DNA of 64,000 nucleotides from Pectobacterium carotovorum (GCA_016415585.1 CP066552.1:4464001-4528000); one strand, 5' to 3'. Numbered from the stretch's first letter, positions 9,279 through 21,573 are shown. Made by a program: numbers and translations. The notes: a model not told the origin generated them from the sequence alone.

Positions 9279-10076
9279 ATGACAGAGCTTCTCTCCACTA
9301 AACCCGTGCTGCTACAACTTCACCATGTTTCCGTTGCCGACGCCAATCGCACGCCTAGGCTCAGTGATATTTCTCTGTCCATGCAAACTGGAGAGCGTTT
9401 GGCGCTGGTTGGGCCCAACGGCAGCGGCAAGTCCACGCTGCTACGCGTGTTAACCAGCGAACTCGGCGCGACAACGGGGTACATCCAGTTGAACGGCCAG
9501 CCGTTGAACACACTCAGCCGCCATGAGCGAGCAAAACGCATCGCAATTCTGGCGCAGAACGATGCACCGGATCTGCGCTTGCGGGTCGCGGAATACGTCG
9601 CCTTAGGACGAATTCCACACCACGGATTCAGCACACCCGCGCAGGATCGCCAGCTCATCGAAGAAGCGCTGGACGATACTGGCTTATTATCGCTGCGCCA
9701 CCGCCTGCTGGGCACGCTCTCCGGCGGGGAACGTCAACGTGCGGCACTGGCGCGTGCTTTCGCACAAACGCCGCAACTCCTGCTGCTGGATGAACCGACT
9801 AACCATCTCGATCCGTTAGCGCGTGCGCAGTTGCTGTCTCTCGCGCGGAAGCGCGGTATTTCAACGCTGGCGGTGCTGCACGATCTGCCACTGATAACCC
9901 CCTTTGCCGACCGCGTCGCCGTTTTGCAGCAGGGAACGCTACTCCGCTGGGGAACGCCCGCACACGCGCTAAGCGCCGACTGTGTGAAATCCGTATTTGG
10001 GATGGAAAGCTTTACGGTGCCGCATCCGCTAAACGGCTCGCCCATTCGCATCTTTGAAGCCCCTGAACTGCACTAA
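9279..10076 (+). CDS. FecE/BtuD-type ABC transporter ATPase
   Basis: 265 aa. Walker A is GPNGSGKST, the signature LSGGERQRA, Walker B LLLLDEPTNHLD and the switch histidine is in LAVLHDLPL. The family energises uptake of iron-siderophore, haem, cobalamin and metallophore complexes. It is first in a three-gene operon, with a 6-bp gap to the binding-protein gene. The candidate Zur box in its promoter points to a metal or metallophore cargo rather than B12. Confidence 0.88.
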   Translation: MTELLSTKPVLLQLHHVSVADANRTPRLSDISLSMQTGERLALVGPNGSGKSTLLRVLTSELGATTGYIQLNGQPLNTLSRHERAKRIAILAQNDAPDLRLRVAEYVALGRIPHHGFSTPAQDRQLIEEALDDTGLLSLRHRLLGTLSGGERQRAALARAFAQTPQLLLLDEPTNHLDPLARAQLLSLARKRGISTLAVLHDLPLITPFADRVAVLQQGTLLRWGTPAHALSADCVKSVFGMESFTVPHPLNGSPIRIFEAPELH

Positions 10077-10082
10077 GGAACC

Positions 10083-11048
10083 ATGATGAAAATAACGCTT
10101 CTGTCTGGACTGCTGGCATTGACGTCGTGCTGGGCGCACGCTTCTGGTTTTCCGGTCACGGTCGACAGTTGTGGACAACCGCTCACTTTCACCCAGCCGC
10201 CGCAGCGAGCCGTTATCCATGACCTGAATATGACGGAAATGGCGTTTGCGCTTGGGCTGCAAAAGAATATCGTCGGGCTGACTGGGATCACTGGCTGGTA
10301 TAAGGCGCCCCCAGACTTTATCAAGCAGCAGGGCACGATCCCTGAACTGGCAGCAAAATACCCGACGTTAGAAAACCTGCTGGCCGTACACCCGGATTTC
10401 TTCTTTGCAGGGTGGAACTACGGCATGAAAGTGGGCGGCGAAGTCACCCCGCAATCGCTGAAAAAATACGGCATTCAGACGCTGGTACTCAGCGAAAGCT
10501 GCGTGTTCACCGACCAACAGCCACAGCGTCCACGTGCCAGCATGGATCTGCTCTACGGCGACATGCTGAAACTGGGGAAAATCTTCGGTAAGCAGGAACA
10601 GGCTCAGGAACAAATTGACGGCTGGAAACAGCAGATTGCCGAACGGCAAACCCGCATTGGCAATCAGCCAAAGCAGAAGGTTTTTCTGTATGACTCTGGC
10701 GACGATAAGCCCTTTACCAGTGGGAAATTCGCTATGCCAACCGCCATCATTGAAGCAGCAGGCGGAAAGAACGTAATGGACGATATGGAAACGAGCTGGG
10801 CTTCCACCTCGTGGGAAAGCGTGGCAGCACGCGAGCCTGACTTTATTATTTTACTGGATTACCAGACGGGCAACGGGGCGGATGCGTTAAGGCGCTTTCT
10901 GGAATCACATCTGCTAATGAAATTTACCCCAGCCGTACAGCAGCATCACTATCTAAAGCTGCAGTATGCAGAGCTTACGCCGGGACCCGCGAATATCGCC
11001 GCTATTGATAAACTGGCACGCGCACTCTACCCGGATGCCTTTAAGTGA
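10083..11048 (+). CDS. periplasmic FecB/TroA-like metal-chelate binding protein
   Basis: 321 aa with a signal peptide ending near residue 20 (LLALTSCWAHA). The body is of the helical-backbone binding-protein class for siderophores, cobalamin and metals (RAVIHDLNMTEMAFALGL and KVFLYDSGDDKPFTSGKFAMP). Its stop overlaps the permease GTG start (GTGA), indicating coupling. The cargo is not identifiable by sequence alone. Confidence 0.85.
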   Translation: MMKITLLSGLLALTSCWAHASGFPVTVDSCGQPLTFTQPPQRAVIHDLNMTEMAFALGLQKNIVGLTGITGWYKAPPDFIKQQGTIPELAAKYPTLENLLAVHPDFFFAGWNYGMKVGGEVTPQSLKKYGIQTLVLSESCVFTDQQPQRPRASMDLLYGDMLKLGKIFGKQEQAQEQIDGWKQQIAERQTRIGNQPKQKVFLYDSGDDKPFTSGKFAMPTAIIEAAGGKNVMDDMETSWASTSWESVAAREPDFIILLDYQTGNGADALRRFLESHLLMKFTPAVQQHHYLKLQYAELTPGPANIAAIDKLARALYPDAFK

Positions 11049-11974
11049 ACCCAACGTCTTCACGTTATGCCGCTACCGTCGTTATCGCGCTGCTGATATT
11101 GGCTGGGCTGATGCTGTTAAATATTGCGACAGGCAGCACAACGATTCCCCTTACGCAGGTCGCCAGCGTATTGGGGTTATCATCGGCAGACGTCTCGCCG
11201 ATGACGTCACGCATCATTCTGGAACTGCGCATTCCCCGCAGCCTGCTGGCAGCGTTGTGCGGTGCGGGTTTAGAGATGGTCGGTGCCTTTTTGCAAACGG
11301 CAACCCGCAACGATCTGGCCGACCCTTTTCTATTCGGCCTGTCTGCCGGTGCCTCAGCGGGCGCGGTCGCCGTCATCACCCGCTTTGGCGAGCAACTCGG
11401 TGACTGGGCGCTGCCGATGGCGGCCTTCTGTGGCGGCATTTTATCGGCCGTCGCCGTAACGGTGTTGTTCCTGCTGCAACAGGCGCGGGGTGCAGAGCGA
11501 CTGATCATCTGCGGATTGGCGATCTCGTTTCTGTTCGGCGCACTGACGAACTACCTGGTGTTTTCCGGCGATCAGCGGGCTGCCAGCTCGATTCTTTTCT
11601 GGTCACTGGGCGGGCTGGGTCTTGCCCGCTGGGATACATTACCGTTCGCGGTGTTCAGCGTCCTGCTGCTATTCGGCCTCACTGCCTTGCGCTGGCGTGC
11701 GCTCGATGCTCTGCTGGCGGGCGGACAAACGGCGGCCTCAATGGGCGTTAATCTGTCCCGCGTACGGGTGGAAATTTTTATCTGCTGCGCGTTTGCCACT
11801 TCACTGTTAGTCGCGCTGACTGGCGTGATCGGTTTTATCGGCCTGATGATTCCCCATCTGGCTCGCCCGTTGAGTGGCGTATTGCACAAGAAGCTGCTGC
11901 CGCTGACCGCCGTACTGGGCGCGATACTACTGTGCGGCGGCGATTGGCTCAGCCGACAGTTGCTGGCCCCCTAG
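11045..11974 (+). CDS. FecCD-type permease, truncated by in-frame amber codon
   Basis: 309 aa from a GTG that overlaps the previous stop. It is a multi-spanning FecCD/BtuC family permease (LELRIPRSLLAALCGAG, GVIGFIGLMIPHLAR). It stops at TAG 11972-11974 directly after LLAP, but the same frame then continues ELPIGIITAGLGGIFVLGML to a TGA at 12055. Family members read through here, with a residue in place of the stop, into the conserved ELPIG motif and last membrane helix. So this allele lacks ~27 residues and may be non-functional unless suppressed. Confidence 0.85.
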   Translation: MNPTSSRYAATVVIALLILAGLMLLNIATGSTTIPLTQVASVLGLSSADVSPMTSRIILELRIPRSLLAALCGAGLEMVGAFLQTATRNDLADPFLFGLSAGASAGAVAVITRFGEQLGDWALPMAAFCGGILSAVAVTVLFLLQQARGAERLIICGLAISFLFGALTNYLVFSGDQRAASSILFWSLGGLGLARWDTLPFAVFSVLLLFGLTALRWRALDALLAGGQTAASMGVNLSRVRVEIFICCAFATSLLVALTGVIGFIGLMIPHLARPLSGVLHKKLLPLTAVLGAILLCGGDWLSRQLLAP

Positions 11975-12055
11975 GAATTACCCATCGGGATTATTACAGC
12001 GGGATTGGGCGGCATCTTCGTTCTGGGGATGCTGGTAAAACGCCAGCAGGGATGA
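11972..12055 (+). pseudogene. orphaned last helix of the FecCD permease
   Basis: In-frame continuation of the permease after the amber codon: 26 codons, a predicted membrane helix and a polar tail (KRQQG), then TGA. No start or ribosome binding site of its own is visible, so it would only be made by readthrough. Confidence 0.75.
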
Positions 12056-12072
12056 AAAATGCAGGTTTAAAA

Positions 12073-12121
12073 ATAACTCCAATAACCCCAAAATATTGCC
12101 AGATGGAGTTATCGGGGTTAT
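12073..12121. promoter_or_regulatory. four-copy half-site array ahead of hicA
   Basis: Two tandem 9-mers ATAACTCCA, ATAACCCCA (12073-12090) are followed by two inverted copies TGGAGTTAT (12104-12112) and CGGGGTTAT (12113-12121). Arms pair first-with-third and second-with-fourth. This is the layout of a repressor operator; HicB with its ribbon-helix-helix tail is the obvious candidate. The array ends 33 bp before hicA. Confidence 0.5.
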
Positions 12122-12154
12122 CGTTATCGTAGTAAAGGGCAACGGGGTGCAGGG

Positions 12155-12334
12155 ATGGATAGCAGGACGTTAATAGCAGAAATCAAGGCCGATGGGTGGA
12201 AGCTGATAAGAGTGAACGGAAGCCACCACCATTTTATGCACCCCAGCAAACCGGGGTTAGTCACCATCCCCCACCCGAAGAAGGATTTACCGATAGGCAC
12301 GGTAAAAAGCATCAGGAAACAGGCAGGAATATGA
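12155..12334 (+). CDS. hicA: HicA-type mRNA interferase toxin
   Basis: 59 aa. The protein (MDSRTLIAEIKADGWKLIRV, then GSHHHF and a C-terminal KSIRKQAGI) is a full-length HicA: a small dsRBD-like fold with the catalytic histidine in the GSHHHF motif. It cleaves mRNA when free of HicB. The SD-like GCAGGG abuts the ATG at 12155. hicB follows 27 bp later. The array at 12073-12121 is its likely operator. Confidence 0.9.
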   Translation: MDSRTLIAEIKADGWKLIRVNGSHHHFMHPSKPGLVTIPHPKKDLPIGTVKSIRKQAGI

Positions 12335-12361
12335 TCATCGCTGACTCGAAGAGGCTTAATT

Positions 12362-12772
12362 ATGTTTTATCCGATTGCAATTGAAGCAGGCGACGATACC
12401 CACGCATACGGTGTAACCGTGCCAGATCTACCGGGCTGTTTTTCTGCAGGCGATACGCTAGACGATGCCATCGCGAATGCTAAAGAGGCGATTACCGGAC
12501 ATATCGAACTGCTGATCGAGATGGGTCAGGATATTCCCACCGTGTCGTCAGTAGGCCAACTAGCAAAAAACTCAGAATACGCTGGGTACACGTGGGCGGT
12601 TGTTGATATTGATGTGACGCGTTTAATGGGCGGTTCAGAAAAAATTAACGTCACGCTGCCTAAGTCGCTGATTGACCGCATTGATCGTTGCGTGGCGAGT
12701 AACCCAGAATTTAAAAGTCGTTCGGGTTTTCTCGCACAGGCAGCATTAGAACGAATCTCGTCTTCTCGATGA
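12362..12772 (+). CDS. hicB: HicB-type antitoxin
   Basis: 136 aa. The N-terminal partially degraded RNase-H-like HicB domain includes TVPDLPGCFSAGDTLDDAIANAKEAI. The C-terminal DNA-binding part is ribbon-helix-helix type (INVTLPKSLIDRIDR, then SRSGFLAQAALERI). It neutralises HicA and probably autoregulates the pair. The start ATG at 12362 lies 27 bp after hicA. The module sits between the damaged FecCD operon and rpmE, a typical accessory position. Confidence 0.92.
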   Translation: MFYPIAIEAGDDTHAYGVTVPDLPGCFSAGDTLDDAIANAKEAITGHIELLIEMGQDIPTVSSVGQLAKNSEYAGYTWAVVDIDVTRLMGGSEKINVTLPKSLIDRIDRCVASNPEFKSRSGFLAQAALERISSSR

Positions 12773-12810
12773 ACCATTTCTCGATGAACAATGCTGACAC
12801 CCCAGAAACA

Positions 12811-12836
12811 ACAAAGGCACCTGTCGGTGCCTTTGT
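12811..12836. terminator. bidirectional terminator between hicB and rpmE
   Basis: Perfect stem ACAAAGGCACC / GGTGCCTTTGT with a 4-nt loop. A/T runs on both sides make it usable from both strands by the convergent hicB and rpmE. Confidence 0.8.
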
Positions 12837-12869
12837 CGAAAGTTACTGTGCCAATGAGGCCAGTAAAAC

Positions 12870-13085
12870 TTATTTTTTAGCGCCTGGTACGGAGAAACGC
12901 TTGTTGAAGCGGTCAACACGGCCACCGGTTGCAACATCACGTTGTTTGCCGGTATAGAACGGGTGGCATTCGCCACAAACGTCTAGGTTCAGGTCACGAC
13001 CCACAGTAGAGTGGGTTTTGATCACGTTACCGCAAGAGCAAGTTACAGTAACTGCAGAATAATTCGGGTGAATACCTTTTTTCAT
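12870..13085 (-). CDS. rpmE: 50S ribosomal protein L31 (zinc-binding form)
   Basis: 71 aa starting [20 protein letters not shown]. It is the C+ type, with four cysteines (CSCG and, further on, CGEC) that bind zinc. It joins the large subunit near the central protuberance. It is divergent from priA, as in other Enterobacterales. Confidence 0.96.
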   Translation of the reverse strand: MKKGIHPNYSAVTVTCSCGNVIKTHSTVGRDLNLDVCGECHPFYTGKQRDVATGGRVDRFNKRFSVPGAKK

Positions 13086-15597
<2,512 letters not shown>

Positions 15598-15888
15598 CGT
15601 TTCCTGTTAGATCATTTCGGTTTCTTGCCACTCATTTTTTGCGATCGGCGTCGAAAACACGACATTCATCACACTTTCTGTGCAAATTAAGCAACAAAAC
15701 CAGCGTTCAATCTGTTATCACTGTCTGCGCAGGCAGTATGCTGAAACTGGGTCGGGTACTGACGTACCGTGCTATTCAGTCGGCATGCCACGCCGAAAAG
15801 CGTTATCCGTAATCATAGAAGCGTCAGCAGGCAGGAGCGTTCTGCTGACTGTCAGCGCCAGTTTAACGCTGACGCAAGGAGAAAAGCG

Positions 15889-16932
15889 TTGAAGCAGAAG
15901 AAAGGCGTCACCACGGCGACGATGAAAGACGTGGCGGATGAGGCCGGTGTTTCCACCGCCACCGTATCCCGAACGCTAATGAATCCGGAGAAAGTCTCTG
16001 CGACCACCCGCAAGAAGGTCGAACAGGCCGTTATCACCGTTGGCTATTCGCCCCACGCACTCAACAGAAACCTCAAGCGTAACGAATCACGCACGATCCT
16101 GGCGATCGTCCCGGATATCTGCGATCCCTATTTCTCCGAAATATTTCGCGGGATCGAGGAAACCGCCGCTGAACACGGCTATCTGGTACTCATTGGCGAT
16201 TGCGCTCACCAGCATCAGAAAGAAAAAACCTTCGTCGACCTGATTATTACCAAGCAGATCGACGGCATGGTGTTACTCGGCTCCAATCTGCCGTTTGATG
16301 CAGGCCAGGAAGAACAACGTCATTTCCCACCGATGGTGATGGCCAATGAGTTCTCGCCGGATCTGGCATTACCCACCGTGCATATCGATAACCTGACCGC
16401 TGCCTTTGAAGCCGTACATCATCTGCATCAGGCGGGTCATCAGCGCATCGCCTGCATTGCTGGCCCAGAGCATATGCATCTGAGCCAATATCGTCTACAG
16501 GGCTATATTCAGGCTCTGCGCCGCAACGGGATTCTCATCGATAACCAATACATTTTTCGGGGCGATTTCACCTATGAAACCGGGATTAACGGCCTGATTG
16601 CGCTGATGCAGCATCCGCAGCCGCCCAGCGCGGTCTTCTGTCATAGCGACCTCATGGCACTGGGCGTGCTGGCGCAGGCCAGAAAGATGGGGCTGGACAT
16701 CCCGCGCGATCTCTCCGTTATCGGTTTCGATGATATCGAACAGGCGCAGTACAGCTGGCCGCCTCTGACTTCTGTCGCCCAGCCCCGTTATCAGATCGGA
16801 CGCGAAGCAATGCTGCTACTCTTAGAGCAATTGCAAGGTAACACGGTACAGAACGGCTCCCGTCTGTTGTCCAGTGAACTGGTCATACGCGACAGCGTTG
16901 CCGCCCCGAATTACGCCCGTAACAGGCTTTAA
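15889..16932 (+). CDS. cytR: LacI-family nucleoside regulator CytR
   Basis: 347 aa. The start is read as TTG at 15889, eight bases after AAGGAG. The resulting N-terminus (KQKKGVTTATMKDVADEAG) aligns with E. coli CytR (MKAKKQETAATMKDVA), while the next ATG would cut into the helix-turn-helix arm. The protein has the LacI helix-turn-helix (VSTATVSRTLMNP) and the effector domain (IVPDICDPYFSEIFRGIE). CytR represses nucleoside uptake and catabolism genes together with CRP and is relieved by cytidine. It lies between priA and ftsN, as in E. coli. Confidence 0.93.
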   Translation: MKQKKGVTTATMKDVADEAGVSTATVSRTLMNPEKVSATTRKKVEQAVITVGYSPHALNRNLKRNESRTILAIVPDICDPYFSEIFRGIEETAAEHGYLVLIGDCAHQHQKEKTFVDLIITKQIDGMVLLGSNLPFDAGQEEQRHFPPMVMANEFSPDLALPTVHIDNLTAAFEAVHHLHQAGHQRIACIAGPEHMHLSQYRLQGYIQALRRNGILIDNQYIFRGDFTYETGINGLIALMQHPQPPSAVFCHSDLMALGVLAQARKMGLDIPRDLSVIGFDDIEQAQYSWPPLTSVAQPRYQIGREAMLLLLEQLQGNTVQNGSRLLSSELVIRDSVAAPNYARNRL

Positions 16933-17020
16933 GACTTCAGGTGCTGGTCAAATATTTGAGGGTTCAGTAACATGACCCCCTAATTATGTTAATTACCTAT
17001 CAATTCACAGCGAAACAACA

Positions 17021-17893
17021 GTGGCACAAAGAGACTACGTGAGCCGAGGACGTTCATCAGGGACACGTCGGAAAACGACAAATAGCCGAAAAAAAGGCAA
17101 CGCTTCAGGTGCGTCCAAAACGATGGTCGCGCTTGCTGTTGCCGTTTTGGTCACCTTCGCGGGCGGTCTGTACTTCATCGCCCATAATAAACCCGAAGAA
17201 TCCCCCGTCCTGCCGCATCAAAACGTAGGCAAAGGGAACGGGCTACCGCCCAAGCCGGAAGAACGCTGGCGCTACATCAAAGAGCTGGAAAATCGTCAGT
17301 TGGGCGTAACCACACCAACGGAGCCTTCCGCAGGTGGCGAGATTCGGTCACCAGTGCAGTTGACGAACGAACAGCGCCAACTGCTGGAGCAGATGCAGTC
17401 TGATATGCGTCGTCAGCCAACGCAGCTTTCCGAGGTGCCATATAACGACCAGACGCAGGTTCCGCGCTCTCAGGTGACGATTAAGCCGCAGACACAACCG
17501 ATGCAGCAGCCTGTCGTGACGACGCAGCCCACCACGCGGGCACCTGTGGTCACGCAAACGACGCCTGTGGTACCAAGACAAGACATTCCAAGACCAGAAA
17601 CGCCAAAACAGGAAGCGCCGAAGCAGCAACCCATCAAACAGCCTGAAGCACCAAAAGTCGAGAAAACGCAACGCTGGGCAATTCAGTGCGGCTCCTTCAA
17701 AACCCTCGATCCTGCCGAGTCAGTAAGAGCACAGCTAGCGTTTGCGGGTATTGAAAGCCGCATCACCTCTAACGGTGGCTGGAATCGTATTATGCTGGGG
17801 CCTTATAACAACCGTGCTGCCGCAGATAGCATGCTCCAACGTCTTAAGGGCGCGGGCGCATCAAACTGTATTCCTCTTGCCAGCGGGGGTTGA
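17021..17893 (+). CDS. ftsN: cell division protein FtsN
   Basis: 290 aa from GTG 17021 (MAQRDYVSRGRSS matches E. coli MAQRDYVRR). A short basic cytoplasmic tail is followed by one membrane helix at ~35-53 and a long Pro/Gln-rich periplasmic linker rich in TQPTT and APKQ motifs. A C-terminal SPOR domain (~213-290, WAIQCGSFKTLD) binds denuded septal glycan. It is somewhat shorter than E. coli FtsN (319), mostly in the linker. It triggers septal constriction. Confidence 0.95.
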   Translation: MAQRDYVSRGRSSGTRRKTTNSRKKGNASGASKTMVALAVAVLVTFAGGLYFIAHNKPEESPVLPHQNVGKGNGLPPKPEERWRYIKELENRQLGVTTPTEPSAGGEIRSPVQLTNEQRQLLEQMQSDMRRQPTQLSEVPYNDQTQVPRSQVTIKPQTQPMQQPVVTTQPTTRAPVVTQTTPVVPRQDIPRPETPKQEAPKQQPIKQPEAPKVEKTQRWAIQCGSFKTLDPAESVRAQLAFAGIESRITSNGGWNRIMLGPYNNRAAADSMLQRLKGAGASNCIPLASGG

Positions 17894-17918
17894 AAAAACC
17901 CGCGCTTTCCCCCATTTA
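17889..17918 (+). promoter_or_regulatory. σ32 heat-shock promoter for hslVU
   Basis: GTTGAAA, a 14-bp spacer, then CCCCATTTA. This is a near-consensus σ32 promoter overlapping the 3' end of ftsN. hslVU is a classical heat-shock operon in E. coli. Confidence 0.8.
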
Positions 17919-17931
17919 TAAAATCAATGTG

Positions 17932-17948
17932 CCCCGAATCATACGGGG
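17932..17948 (+). promoter_or_regulatory. 5'UTR stem-loop of hslVU mRNA
   Basis: CCCCG AATCATA CGGGG, starting within ~10 nt of the predicted start of transcription. E. coli hslVU (clpQY) has a similar CCCCG...CGGGG leader stem reported to stabilise its message; the arms are kept here while the loop differs. Confidence 0.65.
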
Positions 17949-17976
17949 ATCTTTTTCTTCAAACGGGGACTGACTC

Positions 17977-18507
17977 GTGACAACAATTGTAAGCGTACGC
18001 CGCAAAGGCCTAGTGGTCATTGGCGGTGATGGACAAGCCACTCTGGGCAACACCGTGATGAAAGGCAACGTGCGTAAGGTACGTCGTCTCTACCATGACC
18101 GCGTCATCGCGGGCTTCGCAGGCGGTACAGCAGATGCCTTCACCCTTTTTGAGCTTTTTGAGCGCAAGCTGGAATTGCATCAGGGTCATCTGGTGAAAGC
18201 CGCTGTCGAGCTGGCGAAAGACTGGCGTACCGACCGTATGCTGCGCAAACTGGAAGCCTTGCTGGCCGTCGCGGACGAAAATTCCTCACTGATCATTACC
18301 GGTAATGGTGATGTTATACAGCCTGAGGACGATCTTATCGCCATTGGTTCTGGTGGCCCTTATGCACAGGCCTCCGCACGCGCTTTACTGGAAAATACCG
18401 AACTGGGTGCCCGTGATATTGTAGAGAAATCTCTGGGGATTGCTGGCGACATCTGTATCTACACCAACCAATTCCACACGATAGAAGAATTAGCCTCCAA
18501 GGCGTAA
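17977..18507 (+). CDS. hslV: ATP-dependent protease peptidase subunit HslV
   Basis: 176 aa, GTG start. After removal of Met, the N-terminal Thr (TTIVSVRR) is the catalytic nucleophile, as in the proteasome β family. [15 protein letters not shown] is the family signature. It forms a double hexamer capped by HslU and degrades misfolded and regulatory proteins. hslU follows after 9 bp. Confidence 0.97.
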   Translation: MTTIVSVRRKGLVVIGGDGQATLGNTVMKGNVRKVRRLYHDRVIAGFAGGTADAFTLFELFERKLELHQGHLVKAAVELAKDWRTDRMLRKLEALLAVADENSSLIITGNGDVIQPEDDLIAIGSGGPYAQASARALLENTELGARDIVEKSLGIAGDICIYTNQFHTIEELASKA

Positions 18508-18516
18508 GGATCAACT

Positions 18517-19848
18517 ATGTCTGAAATGACCCCGCGCGAGATAGTCAGCGAACTCGACAGCTACATCATCGGCCAGCATAAAGCGAAACGCGCCGTCTCC
18601 ATCGCGCTGCGTAACCGCTGGCGCCGTATGCAGTTGGATGAAGCTCTCCGCCATGAAGTGACGCCTAAAAACATTCTCATGATCGGCCCGACCGGCGTCG
18701 GTAAAACCGAAATCGCTCGTCGTCTGGCGAAGCTTGCCAATGCGCCGTTCATCAAAGTAGAAGCAACCAAATTCACCGAAGTCGGCTATGTTGGTAAAGA
18801 AGTTGACTCCATCATCCGCGATCTGACGGATTCCGCGATCAAAATGGTGCGCCTTCAGTCCATCGAAAAAAACCGCTTCCGTGCGGAAGAGATGGCGGAA
18901 GATCGCATTCTCGACGTGCTGATTCCTCCGGCGAAAAACAACTGGGGACAGGCAGAAAACACACCGGAGCCTTCCGCCGCACGTCAGGCATTCCGCAAGA
19001 AACTGCGTGAAGGCCAGTTGGACGACAAAGAGATCGAGATCGATCTGGCTGCCGCTCCTGTTGGCGTAGAGATCATGGCACCACCGGGCATGGAAGAGAT
19101 GACCAATCAGCTACAGTCCATGTTCCAGAATCTGGCAGGACAGAAGCAGAAAGCCCGTAAGGTCAAAATCAAAGATGCCTTCAAGCTGTTGATAGAAGAA
19201 GAAGCCGCTAAGCTGGTGAATCCAGAAGAGCTGAAACAGCAGGCGATTGACGCGGTCGAACAGCACGGTATCGTATTCATCGATGAGATCGACAAAATCT
19301 GTAAGCGCGGCGAAAGCTCCGGCCCGGATGTGTCCCGTGAAGGCGTTCAGCGCGATTTGCTGCCTCTGGTTGAAGGCTGCACTGTATCGACCAAGCACGG
19401 TATGGTCAAAACCGACCACATCCTGTTTATCGCGTCCGGTGCGTTCCAGGTTGCCAGCCCGTCCGATCTGATTCCAGAATTGCAGGGGCGTCTGCCGATT
19501 CGCGTAGAGTTGCAGGCACTGACCACAGAAGATTTCGAGCGCATTCTGACGGAACCCAGCGCCTCGCTGACCGAGCAGTACAAAGCGCTGATGGCGACAG
19601 AAGGCGTGGAGATTTCATTCACCGCCGATGGTATCCGCCGTATTGCCGAAGCAGCCTGGCAGGTAAACGAAAGCACCGAGAATATCGGTGCGCGCCGTCT
19701 GCATACCGTGATGGAGCGTTTGATCGAAGACGTCTCTTACGACGCCAGCGAAATGAACGGTCAAAGCGTTACCATTGACGCAGATTATGTACGTAATCAT
19801 CTGGATGAATTAGTAGCAGATGAAGATCTGAGTCGATTTATCTTATAA
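18517..19848 (+). CDS. hslU: HslU AAA+ unfoldase ATPase
   Basis: 443 aa, same size as E. coli HslU. Walker A is [14 protein letters not shown], the pore motif GYVGKEVDS, Walker [11 protein letters not shown], and the insertion (I) domain lies around residues 110-240. The C-terminal tail DLSRFIL docks into HslV. Co-transcribed with hslV from the σ32 promoter. Confidence 0.97.
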   Translation: MSEMTPREIVSELDSYIIGQHKAKRAVSIALRNRWRRMQLDEALRHEVTPKNILMIGPTGVGKTEIARRLAKLANAPFIKVEATKFTEVGYVGKEVDSIIRDLTDSAIKMVRLQSIEKNRFRAEEMAEDRILDVLIPPAKNNWGQAENTPEPSAARQAFRKKLREGQLDDKEIEIDLAAAPVGVEIMAPPGMEEMTNQLQSMFQNLAGQKQKARKVKIKDAFKLLIEEEAAKLVNPEELKQQAIDAVEQHGIVFIDEIDKICKRGESSGPDVSREGVQRDLLPLVEGCTVSTKHGMVKTDHILFIASGAFQVASPSDLIPELQGRLPIRVELQALTTEDFERILTEPSASLTEQYKALMATEGVEISFTADGIRRIAEAAWQVNESTENIGARRLHTVMERLIEDVSYDASEMNGQSVTIDADYVRNHLDELVADEDLSRFIL

Positions 19849-19879
19849 TCCGTTTTCGCGGATCGCACGATTAACGATA

Positions 19880-19908
19880 AAGTGGGAGGCGTTGGCCTCC
19901 CACTTTTG
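19880..19908 (+). terminator. rho-independent terminator after hslU
   Basis: Perfect 11-bp stem AAGTGGGAGGC / GCCTCCCACTT with a 4-nt loop, then TTGTTT. Confidence 0.85.
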
Positions 19909-19992
19909 TTTCTGACACCGCCATCACTGACTTTTTTGTTTATAAACGGATGATTCACGCAAGTGAATCGTCAATAAAAATTGAAGCACACC

Positions 19993-20910
19993 ATGACCTT
20001 ATCGATCCATAGCAGCAAAACCAAAGCCTGGCTGGATAGTCTGCGTCCAAAGACGTTGCCATTAGCTTTTGCGTCCATCGTCACTGGCTCGGCGATTGCG
20101 AGCTGGCATAGCAGCTTTAAACCGGGCGTAGCATTACTAGCATTGTTGACCGCCGGACTGCTACAAATCCTTTCCAATCTGGCGAACGACTATGGGGATG
20201 CGATAAAAGGCAGCGACACCGAGGAACGTATCGGGCCATTGCGCGGCATCCAGACCGGTGCTATTACGCTGGCACAACTGCGCACTGCGCTGATCGTAAC
20301 CATCGCGCTCACCATTATTTCCGGTGTGGCGCTGGTCATTCTCGCGTGTGAAAAACCAGCGGATATCTTCGGTTTTCTGATTCTGGGACTACTGGCAATT
20401 TTCGCCGCTATCACCTATACCGTCGGTAATAAACCCTATGGCTACATCGGGCTCGGCGATATCTCGGTGCTGATCTTTTTCGGCTGGCTCAGCGTCGCGG
20501 GGTCGTATTACCTGCAAACCGGGCATTTCGACAGCGTCGTGATGCTACCTGCGACAGCCTGCGGTCTATTGGCGACGGCGGTGCTCAACATCAACAACCT
20601 GCGCGATATCGACAACGATCGTATCAGTGGAAAGAACACGCTAGCGGTGCGTCTGGGTGCGGAAAAAGCGCGCTTCTACCACACGATGCTGCTGTTGCTG
20701 GCTCCGGTTTGCCTCGGCCTGTTTGCCACGTTTTATCTGCACAGTCTGGCGGGCTGGCTCTTTATTCTGACGCTCCCGTTGCTGATTCAGCAGGCACGCT
20801 ATGTGCTGCGTGAAACCAGTGCGTTCAGTATGCGCCCGATGCTTGAAAAAACGGTAAAAGGCGCGCTGCTGACCAACATTCTGTTCGCTGTCGGCGTGAT
20901 ATTGAGTTAG
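19993..20910 (+). CDS. menA: 1,4-dihydroxy-2-naphthoate polyprenyltransferase
   Basis: 305 aa from ATG 19993; an in-frame TTG 12 bp upstream is a weaker start. UbiA-family membrane prenyltransferase with about eight or nine helices. The two Asp-rich motifs, NDYGDAIKG and DIDNDR, hold Mg-prenyl diphosphate. It attaches the polyprenyl tail in menaquinone synthesis at the inner membrane. It precedes rraA, as in E. coli. Confidence 0.94.
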   Translation: MTLSIHSSKTKAWLDSLRPKTLPLAFASIVTGSAIASWHSSFKPGVALLALLTAGLLQILSNLANDYGDAIKGSDTEERIGPLRGIQTGAITLAQLRTALIVTIALTIISGVALVILACEKPADIFGFLILGLLAIFAAITYTVGNKPYGYIGLGDISVLIFFGWLSVAGSYYLQTGHFDSVVMLPATACGLLATAVLNINNLRDIDNDRISGKNTLAVRLGAEKARFYHTMLLLLAPVCLGLFATFYLHSLAGWLFILTLPLLIQQARYVLRETSAFSMRPMLEKTVKGALLTNILFAVGVILS

Positions 20911-21017
20911 TGCGGGTAAAGTGAGCACAGGCGAAAAGCAGCGCGTATTTACTGATACGCATCAAGTTAACATTTGATGATTTTGCCAACAGCCGCCAGA
21001 AAGGGATATACTCATGA

Positions 21018-21530
<513 letters not shown>

Positions 21531-21573
21531 TATCGTTGAGTTGGTCGCATTTTTATTGCGGAAACCTCACCAC

